Below, one piece after another: positions 24,001 to 36,000 of a DNA stretch of 64,000 nucleotides. This stretch comes from Neospora caninum Liverpool (Eukaryota; Apicomplexa; Conoidasida; Eucoccidiorida; Sarcocystidae). Each line of letters begins with the position of its first letter. Positions within the stretch are counted from its first letter, which is position 1. The notes under the pieces were generated by a model that worked only from the letters and a program-made list of their open reading frames with translations, was not told the origin of the DNA and did no database searches. The translations under genes and the position numbers were made by a program. The stretch covers positions 2,194,630 through 2,258,629 of the forward strand of contig NC_018396.1 in assembly GCF_000208865.1 (NCBI RefSeq), read 5' to 3'.

Positions 24001-27000
24001 CGACCCGCGCTCGCGAAAAGGCAAAACACTGACGAGCGTGAACCAAGCGCCGCCGAGGGAAGGGAAGGAAGGGAGGGGAGAAAGGGAAAGAAAACGCCAG
24101 AGAAGTGCTCAGAGAGACAACGAACACGCGGAAGAGGTCCGCCGGGTACGACGGGACGCGAGTTTCGATGCGAGGGACGAAACGTGGAAGTGAGGGAAAA
24201 AGATCGATGCGCGTGGGACGCCGCGTGGAGTTTCAGCCGAGGCCGCAGAGAAGGCGCGGAGAGCTGAAGAGTCCTCTCACATGGCCACGTGTAGGTTTGG
24301 AGGAAAAGGACGAAAGCGGAGAGAGCAGAGACCAAGGAAGGCCGTTTCCCCCCCCCCCCCCGTGCATTTGCCGTGCCTGTTCAGATTTCCCACAGTGTGC
24401 GGGAACTCGCACCTCCGGACGTGGCGCCGAAGGACTTCACCATTCAGCTGGACACCTCGGACTCCACTGAGAAGGCGATCGTCAAAGCGTGCGTCAAGAA
24501 CGGTAAGGCATAATTCATTTCACTCGTTGCATTCAGGAGGGAGATGCGTTTGCAGAAAAATGTACCGGAACGATCTCGGAGCGGTGCACACGGCATCCTA
24601 GCGAGTATGCCTATCAATTGTGGTGATTCCTGAACATATATTCAGTCCTGGCAATGCACGCCTTCTTAAACATTTATACGTATATACATGTATGGGTAAG
24701 TGCTTCTGTGGGTCACATGCATGCCCAGAGACAGCTTAAGCAGGATTGGGACTGAGAGAGAGAGAGCACGCGCGTGGACGATGTTTTGCGTTTGCATAAA
24801 TTTGTCGGATACCCAGAGAGGGTTCGACCTTCCCTATCCCGCGGCCTGGTTTTTCCCCGCCTTTTTCGCTCGACTGTGTTGCAGCACCCCGCCCGTCTCG
24901 CGGGGAGTCTCTCTCACCTGCTCGTGGATCTGTGCGTTTTTTTGTCTAGACATTCCCCTCGTTCGCTACGGCACGTCGAGTCTGTTTTTGAAGCGGGCAC
25001 TCCAGAACCGATCCTCGTTTTTCCAAAGTCTCCACAAGGGAGGCTCCGAGGCCGAAGACATTGTCGGCCATCTGGTCCAGAGTGCGGTGACCCACTATTT
25101 GGACACCCACCAAAGGTCGCTGAGCGTCAGCGAGTTCATGAAGCCCGAGTTCTGGGAAAACGAAGACGAAGCGGCTGTCACCCTCGACCAAGTCCTAGAA
25201 ATGACAAACAAGGCAGTCCAGGAAGCCTTCCTCAGCGTGCAGGTCAGTCTTCGCGGAAGACGGCTTCGGACTCGTGCATTCTCTGGTGAAGCTTCCAAGG
25301 CGTGGGATCGGTTCTGCCGGCTGAAGACTGCCCGCGAGTGTCGCGGACGTTTCCGCGCAGCATCTGTCGAAAAAAAACGGCCATCCAGGGTCGTGCGCGA
25401 GGACTAGCCGTCCGTCTCGCGAGCTGTAGAAGCACTCGAATCTTCGAATCTGCACACAGACAGAAAACTACGTTTCTGGCAGATTCTGCCGGCAGCTGTC
25501 CGTCCCCAGCGTCGAGAATCAGATGCGTATACGTGGATATCACGCACTTGCATTCTCAGCAGCATCTTTGTGCGCGTGCACCCACACGTCTATGCTTGCT
25601 TTCACGAGGAAGTTCTGTCCTACCTCACCGAACGTGGCCAAGGACGCGTGTGCCGCATCGCGTGTGTCTCGACGTCGCATTCCAAGTCCTCATTTAGGTT
25701 TGCCAAATTGCCCAGTGGCTTGGCGGCTGGCCCGGCGACTCTCCGTTCCCCTGGGAACATGCCGACGGAGCCCGTGTGCCGTGTTTCTTGAGGCACGCCA
25801 TCTGAGACTCTTTTTGCGACGCCTGCTCGTTTCTCGTTTCGTTTGCGCTCAGGAACGCCTGGAAGGTCATGCCTCCTCGCAGGTAGGTTGAAAGACTTCC
25901 CGACAACTTTCATACACACTTCAGTGTAACTAACTATAAAAATAGCCACACATATATATATATATATATATAAGTATATATATATATATATATATGTATA
26001 TGTATAAACAGATGCGTGCAGGAGCGAGGACCACTCCAGAGAAGCACGTTTCATATTGTTGTGGGGTTGTGAAAGAATCTCAGATGGCTGTGGGCTTTGT
26101 TATCTGTTTTCTCGCTCTAGGAAGAAATTGTCCGTTTGTCTTTGGCCCGACTGCGTGCGTTGCGCCTTAGTCTCTTTTGACTGCACGTGCGAGAGCTACA
26201 CAGCGCTGTGGAAATGCATCGTGCCTGTATACGAACTGGCGTCTTCGTTTCTGGGTTCCGCATGTAGTGCGCGGATTCGCTTGCAGGTTTTCCCGCGTGA
26301 CTGTCTCCTCTCTCTGTGTCTTGGCGGTCGACTGCAGAGAGAAACACGTATAAAAGACGGGATAGGTCCCTGGACGGTGCCCAGGTTGGATGGGTCTCTT
26401 CCTCTGTCGCCAACGCTCGGCGAAACCGAGAGTTTTCCTTCCCAAGCGTCTCTTTCAACTCTGTGGCCTCGCGTCCGCTTGGCTGCTCGACCCAGCGCAA
26501 GATGCACGCAGGCTGTGCTTGCTTGGTTTTTACATTTTGATGTGTGTTCCTGCTCTTCCGCCATCGCGGTGAACCTGGGATGAGCAAGGCAGGGGTCAGC
26601 TGTAGGAATGGCAGTCAACATTGTCGTAGCTTTTTTTGTCGCCGTTTGCTTTGCCTTTTCAGGAGCTGGTGCATCAACTGACATCCGAATATATGACGTC
26701 TGAAGAGGTGCGACACGTTTCCTTCTCCCGTCTCTCCCTCCACGTCGTTGTCTGCCACGTGTTAGATCTGTTCAGCAACGCCTCGTGTTTCATCTCTTAA
26801 GCGCAGTCCCCCCTTTCCTGCTGTGTCTCCTCTTGCCAGTGGCCATTGCCTCTCGCGACCAGCCACGTGTGGCGTCTTGAGCTTTGACTCGCCCCCTTTT
26901 TGCTGTCTTCTGTCCTCCCACTGTCTCCGGAGGGCCTCTATCGCTTTTTTTCGCCTCGACCTTCTCACAGGTTCTCGCCGTTTTGCCTCGAGAGCCTCTT

Positions 27001-30000
27001 CCCTCCCGCCTCCCCTCTTTTTGGCGCGATCTCCAGTTGCTTGTCTCCTGCGGTTGACGCCGAGAGAAGCGAAGGCCTTCCGTGATTTGGGGCCGCCAGC
27101 GTTTCCCGGTGTGGCTTCTACAGCCCGACCAGCGGGGGAGTTGAAGTGCTGCGGCCTTTTTTTCCTTTTGAATTCGCTCCAGTTGACTCCTCTATCGCGT
27201 TTTGTTCCGCTGCTCGTTTCTTGCCTCGCCGCCGCCGCCGGCCTTTTCACCGCTGTCGGTGTGTGATCGACTTGCCTCGTTCCCTTCGCAGGCCGTCAAA
27301 AAGCTGAGCACCGAATTCACGGGAGGGATCACACGAGCGGTAAGTTCCTCGGCGCATGTGTGTGCCTGAGTCCACAGTGAACGCACAATCACAACGCTGT
27401 AGCCATGCATTCGGAGTCCATACATCTTTCGTTTCTTTTCGGAGCTCCAGTCTCCTTTGCGTATGTTGCGCGAAAAAAGACGCAACCAAGGCCTTTTATG
27501 CGCTCGTCTGACAACTAAAAACCAGTGTAATCGAGAGGACCTAACGGTCGTGTGACTCTCCGACACACTTTTTCCCATAGCCATAAAGACGCGCCCGTGA
27601 GGTGTTTTTGTGGGGCTGTCTCGGAAGGAAAAAGACTAAAGCGCTGTTGTCGCGAATAAAAAGCTGTACAACTAGAGGATGCTAAGTGAGATCGCACAGG
27701 CAGGTGTCCGGGTGTATCTCACGTCCGGGCACTATCGCAGGTGTATCGACTTTTTCACCTGCCTTTGCTCTGTCGTACATCTGTGGGGATTTCCCTCGGA
27801 GGCGAAGGCAGAATGCACATCGTCACAGATTTCGTGGGCCTTGTGGGAGGCGCGAACGTTGCCGTTCTGCGTGCATTTCCACTCGCCTCTTCATGCGTGA
27901 CAGGTACCAATCTGTTCCCACGCGTTCTCAGCCCATTTTGGTTCGAACCCGGGCATGCCTCGCCCACGTCGCCTCGCCTGTCCCTTGCGAGACGGAACGA
28001 GAGGCCGTTCCTCGCCTAGCCGTTTGCTTGTGTTTCATCCGTATCGCTGGCGTTTGTGCAGCAAAAAGCGATAGGCGAGTTCTACGAGAAGAACGACGCC
28101 CGGGGTCTCTGCGAGTTGTTGCAAAATGCTGACACGAAGGAACATCCGTGGATTTCCCAGCTCATTTACATGTACTCGGAGCTCTCCAAGTTCTGCAAAA
28201 AGGGACAGTCTTTCTGTCAGGAGCTGCTGGACTGTCTCCAAGAGAGGCGTGAGTCGCCCGACCCGGCGAGCGCAGAACGGCGGGCAGCCAAAGGGGGAAA
28301 GAAGGGCCAAACTGTGCTGAGATGCTCCAATCAGGAAGCGAGTAGCGTCGTGGATACGAATGCCGAAACACGCAGAAAGGGACTCTCGCGATATCGGCTT
28401 TTTGGGTTTGAAGGCACACGTAAACTACCATTCATAGGGCTGCTGACCGCTTCTGTGTGATCTGGAGAACGGGATGTAAGTCTGGGAATTGACTGCGACA
28501 AAAGGGCCGAGAAGAAGGTGGGGACCCGGAAGCGAAAAGTGCCTGCGTTTCGTTCGTTTTTCTGTGGATCTTCAATTCAGCGCCAAAACTCACGGCAGCG
28601 ATGGAGACGTTCGAGATGATTCGCCTCCTCCAATCGATCCTGGTACGAAAACGGAGACACTTGCGGCGCCTCCGCTTCAGGCGAGGTGCTGTGAAACGGC
28701 AGTCTGCCAAGGATCGACGGGTTTATATTCACACCACAGTCTGGAACTAAATCGCAGAGACATATCCCGCGCAGTACATAAACGCGTAAACGTTATCACA
28801 GACAGACAGACTCAGGCATATATATATATATATGCGTATATATATATATATATATTGTTTAAGATAGGTATCTGCGTAAGGGTGTTTGTATTTCTGTCTA
28901 TGTAACTACCCGATTTAAACTTAAATGTTGACGCCCCCACAAGTAGGTTCCTTTTCAGACAAAAGGCTGTTGTGCTGAACGCATGCACACATTACAGTTT
29001 TTTCCATATAAACCGTGTCGTTTTCTGGATTTTTTGTCAGGGATCCACCACACAGGGTGGCGCAGAAGCTCTCGCTCGGTGTAAGTTTCCTCAAAACTGC
29101 GCGCATATGCGACGAGAATTCTGCCGAACAAATCTCAGCGTTTACCGGCTTTGACTCCTCTGGGATGGAAGCTGTTCTTCAGTCCACTCTGTCGCATCTG
29201 GACGAACGGGGCGAGCGCCTTCTCAAGCGACTGCTTTTCCCCTTTTTGTTGCTTCAGCGCTCTCCTCGGAACTCAAGGCGGAGGCACAGAAAATCGAAGA
29301 TATAGGTGAGACAATCAGCTAACGTCGACACGTGCGCGTCCCCCTCCGAGCAGTCAGGGCCGAGGCACTAGCGCTTCCTGAAAGGAAACGCTCGGCTCTC
29401 CGTTGATTTATCGAGACACTGGAAACACAAAACATACGGATGCTCACATACTGGCACTGGGATACGCGTTTACACGTACACAAGTATATGTACATATACG
29501 TGGGGAGAGAGGGCGACGGAGGGAAGCAGAACTCTCGCGTCTATCCATTTGCATGTGCTGACTTCTGTCGTCTACAGTCTCTCTGGGGTTACCGTGTAGA
29601 CGTATATTTCTTGAACCAGTCAACGGTCAGCCTGTTCTACCTATAGAACGCCACAGGCACATCTCTAAGGCATGCATGCGTGTGTAGCTACGCCGGTTTC
29701 TCTCTGTATTTGCGCTGGTTGACGCCGGTGGGGCTATCTCGAGACGGAGAGGCATCCGAATGCTGTCGTGTCCCAAATTGGTCTCATACTCCTCTTAGGA
29801 CACCAGCACGGGCTGCAAAGTGAGGAGGAGGCGGCGCATTCGGATAGGCAGTGGACCATACAACAGCCCCCCCCCCCCAACGAAACTCCATCTTCCACGG
29901 TAGGTTGGCTACTGTCTTTTATATCTTGCTACCCGATGAGCTCTACGCTTACACTAAACCGACAGTGTTGTGTCCTCGCTAGGAACAGCTACAGCTGGCC

Positions 30001-33000
30001 GTAGGGCCTCGAGTGATAGCTCGTGAGACTGCCTCGACTCAAACACGCGAAATGCGTTGCTGAAGTTTAGAGGTGAAAAAGCGCGAGGCCTCTGTCCTGC
30101 GGGCCTCCGTGGAACTCTAAGGAGCAAACACAAGGCGGAAGGACCCTGGACGTTCTGAGACGGTTCAACTCCGGTCTTGTCTCTCGATCGCTTTGCCCGA
30201 CCCGATCTGTCCCGTGCCTGTTCACGGCTTTTTTCGGATCGCCGCTGCCTGCGTGAACCGAGTCACGTTCCAAGCCGCCGTGCTCCTTTGCAGCTTACCT
30301 GGAATCCCGCATGATCTCTGAGCACNNNNNNNNNNNNNNNNNNNNNNNNNNNNNNNNNNNNNNNNNNNNNNNNNNNNNNNNNNNNNNNNNNNNNNNNNNN
30401 NNNNNNNNNNNNNNNNNNNNNNNNNTTTTGTTTTCAATTTTTTTGGGGGTTCCCGGGTGAAGGATATTTTTTTGAACCATTAAAGGGTACCCCTTTTTTT
30501 CTTTTAAAACCCCCCGGGCCATTTTTTAAGGAAGCAATGGGGGGTATTTTCCCCGGTTTTTTTTTTTTTTTTCCCGGGTGACCCCCGGGGGGGTTTTTTG
30601 GGAAGGGGGGGCCTCCAAAACTTTTTTGTTCCCAAAATGGTTTTCTAATCCTTTTAGGGCCCCCCCCCCGGGTTCAAAAAGGGGGGGGGGGGGGGCCTTT
30701 TGAAAAGCAATGGGCCAAAAAAAAACCCCCCCCCCCCCCCCCCCCCCCCCCCCATCTCACACAGGCACTTGTCCATGTGTGCAAGGGTGCCCATTCGTCT
30801 ACGTATATATGTATGTGTATGTGTGTGTATATGTATGTGGTAAACAGCGATAGAGCGACAGCTTTGTTTGCCTGTGTGTGCCTTCCACGGGAAGCGCTTT
30901 GTGTTTTTTGTTTTGGGCGGCGCTTCTTCTTGCTTATCTTCATCCTGCCGATTCTCGCCGCGTGTCCGCCCGTCCGCGCTCGTCTACAGAGTCGGCTAAG
31001 GAGGAGGAGGCTTCCAGGGAGTCTCGACACGCCGAACAGTTGTCGACATCAACCTCGTCGGAGGCTTCGAGCTCGGAAGTCAAAGGCGCGGAGGGCACGT
31101 CTTTGAAGGAAGGTTCTGCCGACTCCGTCGACAGCAACGCAGGCTCCAGCGGCTCTATAGCCGCGAGCGGAATCTCCGACGAGACGGCCGGCACTCCTGT
31201 GCTTTCTGAGGAGGCAAGAACGTTTCTCGCTGACGCCTCAAACTGTAGGTCGCGTTTTTCCTTGGAGAGAAACCGTCGCAGGGACGGAAAACTGCCTGAC
31301 GAGAAGGCCGTGTTTTTTTCCCGCCTCGTGGTTAGCGACTGGTCAGGACACCAATCGCCGAGAAAGAGAACGATATATGCAGCTGGCATGGTGCAGGGTC
31401 GCCACACACGTAGTGTTGCCTTTCATTTGCTGCATTATAACCCGTTTACCAATTGAGACACGCGCTGGGCTCTTTTTCCTAGGATAATCATTGGGTCTTG
31501 TGCAAAGCCAGAGGTTTCTGCGTTCATACCTCGGTCCACCCCCCCCCCTTGACTGAAGAGCTGCGTGGTTCCTCTCTTTCGCGATGGGTAGCCACACGCC
31601 TCTCTCCACGTGCTTCGCGTCGCGTATGCGCCAGCGAAACAAGTCGACGGGCGCGTTTTGCTCGCCCTGTCGACGTCCGTCTCTTCTCTGCTCACGACAC
31701 TTCTTGCACCCGTTTAGACCACTCCATTTGACGAGAAACGTGTCCACGTTTTCATGCGTTTCCTTTGAAAGTGCCACTTCAAGCCTCACCTCCATGTGTC
31801 TGCCTTTGAAAGGTTCTCAAGCCACCATCGCGCTAGAAAGATCGTTTCACCTTTTGAGCGAACCGAGACGTCGGCGTTCGCGCGTGTTGCTCTTCAGTCC
31901 GGTACGCGTTCCGGGGTGATCCGATATAGCTGGGGCCATCTTGTCAGTTACATGTGCCGTTTCCTCTCGATTTCGCGTCCTCTGCTTCCTGCAGTTCGCG
32001 CAACGCTCCGAATGACGGACCTCGGCCTGGTCCGCGCGTCTCTCCAGGCGTTGCGCTACTACGCCATGTACAGACAGCTCAGCACGGGAGCCTTGGCGCG
32101 TCTGTCGTCTGACTGTTACTTTTTGGAGGAGCAAGGCGCTGCCCAGCAAGAGCTTCGCGAGGCGTCCAAGTTTCTGCCCGATCTGGCTAGTCACGCAGTG
32201 GAGGCGTCCGCGAAGGATGCGGAGGCCTCGACCTCACAGAGTTCTTCGCACCACGCGTTTGTCGAACGTGCCCTTGCCATCCAGGCGCCTTCCGTTCTGG
32301 GCGCTGCGGCGCTTCGCTCCGGGTTTGCTCTCCGCGACGCCTGGACGTCGCCCTCGGCGCTGTCCCTGGTCCAGGCGTCGGAGGCCTTGGGGACGAAACG
32401 CTCAAAGAATGGCAGGGGTCGAAAGAAGAAAAGATCGAGAAAGCGGAAACCGAAACAGAAAACGAAACATCTGGAGACCTCTGGGGCACCGCCGCTGCAG
32501 ACCGTCCTGCGTCGCCATCGAGCTGGTAAGGCAGAAAACCGTTGGGATGGGGAAACTGCGAGAGAGAGAGGTAAAGGCGTCGCTTTGTGTGGGAGACAGC
32601 AAGCAGCAATCTAGAAAGAGAGAACGGAACGTTCGTGAGGGAGGCTGAGGATTCTTGAGAAAGAAGAAACCCGCTCGCCAGACCGCTTTAGCGAGTTTGA
32701 GACCGGTGACAGCCACCGCGACGCAGAGAGAGAGGCTGATACCGTCCACTCAGGAAAAAGCGGAATCCAACGGATCCGAAATACAGCATCAGTGCTCCCG
32801 CGCAAGACGGACGGAGAAAGTGTCGCTAGTCCTCCTTCGTTGGGAGCTAGGTCTGCGGGTGTGTATGTATGTAGATGTATGTAAAAATGTATGTATCCTC
32901 TTAGCGAGGAGAGTCCCTACCCAGTGAAGCTGCGCTGTTTTTATCCAGCTTGACTGGCCCAGTCACAGAGACGGAGATGGAGACCAGTACTAGATTCGAG

Positions 33001-36000
33001 TCAACAACCTAGAATCTTGCAAGACTACGTGCATGCAAATTGACCTCTCCTATGTAAACGCACACGGATGGATACCCATATATATACATATATATATATA
33101 TATATTTAAGCCAGTCTCTAGCTGCCTTTAAACATGCTTTGCAGACTTGGGTAAGCGTTCCAAGGGAGGGATTCAGGGGGAAGTTGCGAGTTTTTCCAGC
33201 TTCTTGAGGTTTGCGTATTTCGCGTCTTGGTGCCTTTCAGTCTCCTGTTTCGTCCTCGCGGCGGAGGCGGCGCACCTGCTGACGCAGCATCCGTTTTTCG
33301 AGCTCAAGACGTCTGAGAGGGCGAAGACCATCTTTGAGAGGACACATCAGCAGATGCAGTCCTCGTGGGATAACACACTTTACGCGGAAACTGCTGATCA
33401 GCGGCACCTGTCCTCAGCCATTCACTCCTACGGACTCGCACCTCTGAGCCTGCAAACGTTCTTGCACACGCGCGAGACCATCCTTTCCTGTAAGCGGCAT
33501 CTCGCGAGGGCCTCACCCAGGCGCTCTGGCGTCTGCATTTGCACGTGGGAGAGACCGAAGATCGTTCGGACTCGATCGACCACCGAAGTGGGAAGGCGGA
33601 CGTGTGGAGCCTTCCAAAGAACAGAGAGGCGACGCTTTTAGTTACCGGGAGTGGCTGTGTATCTGCCTTTTCTCTCTCGGGTTTCATTGCCAGCGCCCCA
33701 GGAAATCTGCAGAGACATGTGTCGACCTCGACACGTGCGGAGCGCTTGTCGGGAACGCGTTGGATTTGCCTCTCTTTTGGGGCCTCGGGGAGAAATCAGG
33801 CACTTGCATTTCCAGATGACCTGCAAGAACTCGTGAAGTTTTCGGACTTGCCTGTTGCTGGGTCTCAGGGCTGAAGAAAGAATCGACGTTTTTATTCGAG
33901 AAATGCGGGGACCCAGCGAAGCACACGCTCCTTCCGGCTTCTCATGCGAGTGACAGTCTCGGGCACTTCAGCTTCTCGCTGCAAGATCTGAATGGGTTGC
34001 AGCGGCTACTGATGGAGGTCTGCGGTAGGCGAATTCACGATTTCCAACCGCCGAATCGCGCTCTCACTAAGGGGTGTAGAGAGGCGTCGATTCGAAGGAA
34101 CGCAAAAGAGGGCTCTCGTCTTGCGTGGCCTCGTTCTCGTCCGTGTTAGGATTTACGGTGCATCGCTCGTAGAGGGGAAAACGGGGTCTCGTCGAGCAGT
34201 GACGGTGGCGCGTAGAGAAGGGAGGACGGGCATGCACATTTAATCTCGGTTTCCAGGGCATTTGCTGGCGCTTTCTCGATTGTCGTGATGCGTGTGCCGT
34301 TGCTGTCTCTCCTTCCAGAGGCTATTCGCTCGACCTGCTGTAAGGACACCGCAGATGCTGGAGGGAACCGGGTGCTCGCCTGAGAGGACAACGTCGTGCA
34401 GAGAGTGCAACGGGGCTGCCGATGATAGTGGAAATGGGCGGGCACCAAACAGCAGGCATTGTCACGTATTTTTCGGGACTGCGAAAGTCTTGAATTCCGA
34501 GAGGGGAGTGGAAAAAATGAGCAAGGGAAAGAGAAGGGCGTACCTGCGCGGAGCCGCTCACAGTGGCGAAGGCTGGCCAACTCTTTGCTGGGCTTCGCCG
34601 TTGCATTTGCACGCAGATATACACACTTTTCTGCATATAGGGCGGCGGTATATCTACTTATGCATATCCATATTCACGTAGTAATAGGGAGAAATGCATA
34701 GAGTTATGCATGCCTACCAGCAGTGGCCTGGCTACCAGTGCGTGGATGCCCAGCGATGCATATGCGGTGGAGCGTCCATTTGCTTGTTGGGAGCTCTTTC
34801 GCGTTTGCTGCCGTTTCGACATGCCTTCCCCTTTGAGATGACAGGCGCGAAATCGAAAGCCCATTTTGCTTCGGTCTCTGCCGCTGTTTCGCTCTCTGCA
34901 GCTCATATTGCCGTCAGGAAGGACTTGCCGTTCATGACCACCCCGTTGTCTCTCACCGAAAGTACGTGGAAACGTGCGCGGGCGGAATCAACGGGGAAAC
35001 CCGTTCCCTTCGCCTCCATCTTTTTCCCGGGTCTCGCACGTTGGGCTCGGCCGTTCCGGTGTCGCGAGTTAAACCGATTTCTCAGGTGCATAAGCCGGAA
35101 GAAGCCGGTGTACGTCCAGCGTGCGCGAGTGTTCTGTCGCCCGTCGGGCCCCAGGCGCTACTGCGGAAAATGGAAATGTTTTGCGTGTCCCGACAGAGCG
35201 ACGGCCGGTGGGGAGAAGTGTCTCTTCAGCAGCGTCAGGACACACGTGGATGTCTGTGAGCAACTCTAGGTTTTTCAAAATAAGAAAAGAGGGGTTTCCT
35301 AACCCAAGCTTCACCCCCTGATTCACAACTTGGGTTCTTCCTTCGGTTTTGTGCTCAGAGATCATGCGGATTCCAGGTAAGCTGCAAAGGAGCACGGCGG
35401 CTTGGAACGTGACTCGGTTCACGCAGGCAGCGGCGATCCGAAAAAAGCCGTGAACAGGCACGGGACAGATCGGGTCGGGCAAAGCGATCGAGAGACAAGA
35501 CCGGAGTTGAACCGTCTCAGAACGTCCAGGGTCCTTCCGCCTTGTGTTTGCTCCTTAGAGTTCCACGGAGGCCCGCAGGACAGAGGCCTCGCGCTTTTTC
35601 ACCTCTAAACTTCAGCAACGCATTTCGCGTGTTTGAGTCGAGGCAGTCTCACGAGCTATCACTCGAGGCCCTACGGCCAGCTGTAGCTGTTCCTAGCGAG
35701 GACACAACACTGTCGGTTTAGTGTAAGCGTAGAGCTCATCGGGTAGCAAGATATAAAAGACAGTAGCCAACCTACCGTGGAAGATGGAGTCGCCTTCCGA
35801 GGGCGGTGGAAGGCGCAAGCGTCGAGGGGAGGGAAGTCGAAGGTCCCCGACCTCGCGAAAGGCCGATGCGGGGCCAGTTTTCGATGCGTCGTGGTTTTTC
35901 TCTTTGCCATTATAATAAGGATTCTCACAGTCTCGATTGCCCGAGAAAGATAGAGATGTCCATCACACTACCACCCAGCACGTTTCTGACCAGCTGCATG

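Larger units (their letters stand above)
21045..29819 (+). other. Exons 1-14 of the large secreted gene
   Basis: Exon coordinates are 21045-21239, 21862-22008, 22503-22665, 23609-23901, 24385-24502, 24950-25242, 25853-25882, 26663-26707, 27292-27339, 28062-28248, 28581-28642, 29041-29080, 29258-29305 and 29799-29819. Donor phases in order are 0, 0, 1, 0, 1, 0, 0, 0, 0, 1, 0, 1, 1, 1. Each acceptor ends in CAG or TAG after a pyrimidine tract, and nearly all donors are close to GTAAGT or GTGAGT; GTTCGT at 23902 is the weakest. Exon 6 encodes a helical block with KPEFWENEDEAAVTLDQ. Exon 10 holds four cysteines (LCELLQ, KFCKKGQSFCQELLDC). An extra small exon between 22665 and 23609 cannot be excluded. 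Confidence 0.75.

Noticed and set aside
29799..29899. Longer exon 14 with donor GTAGGT at 29900
   Set aside because: The donor lies in the inverted misassembled copy. The shorter exon ending at 29819 has its own donor and the same phase.
30426..30760. Possible CpG-rich or poly-C regulatory element
   Set aside because: It aligns to 29563-29880 with homopolymer errors and is a sequencing artefact.
33690..33868. Possible extra exon of the large secreted gene
   Set aside because: No frame through it connects exon 17 to exon 18 in phase. Direct joining of 33489 to 33869 keeps the frame.
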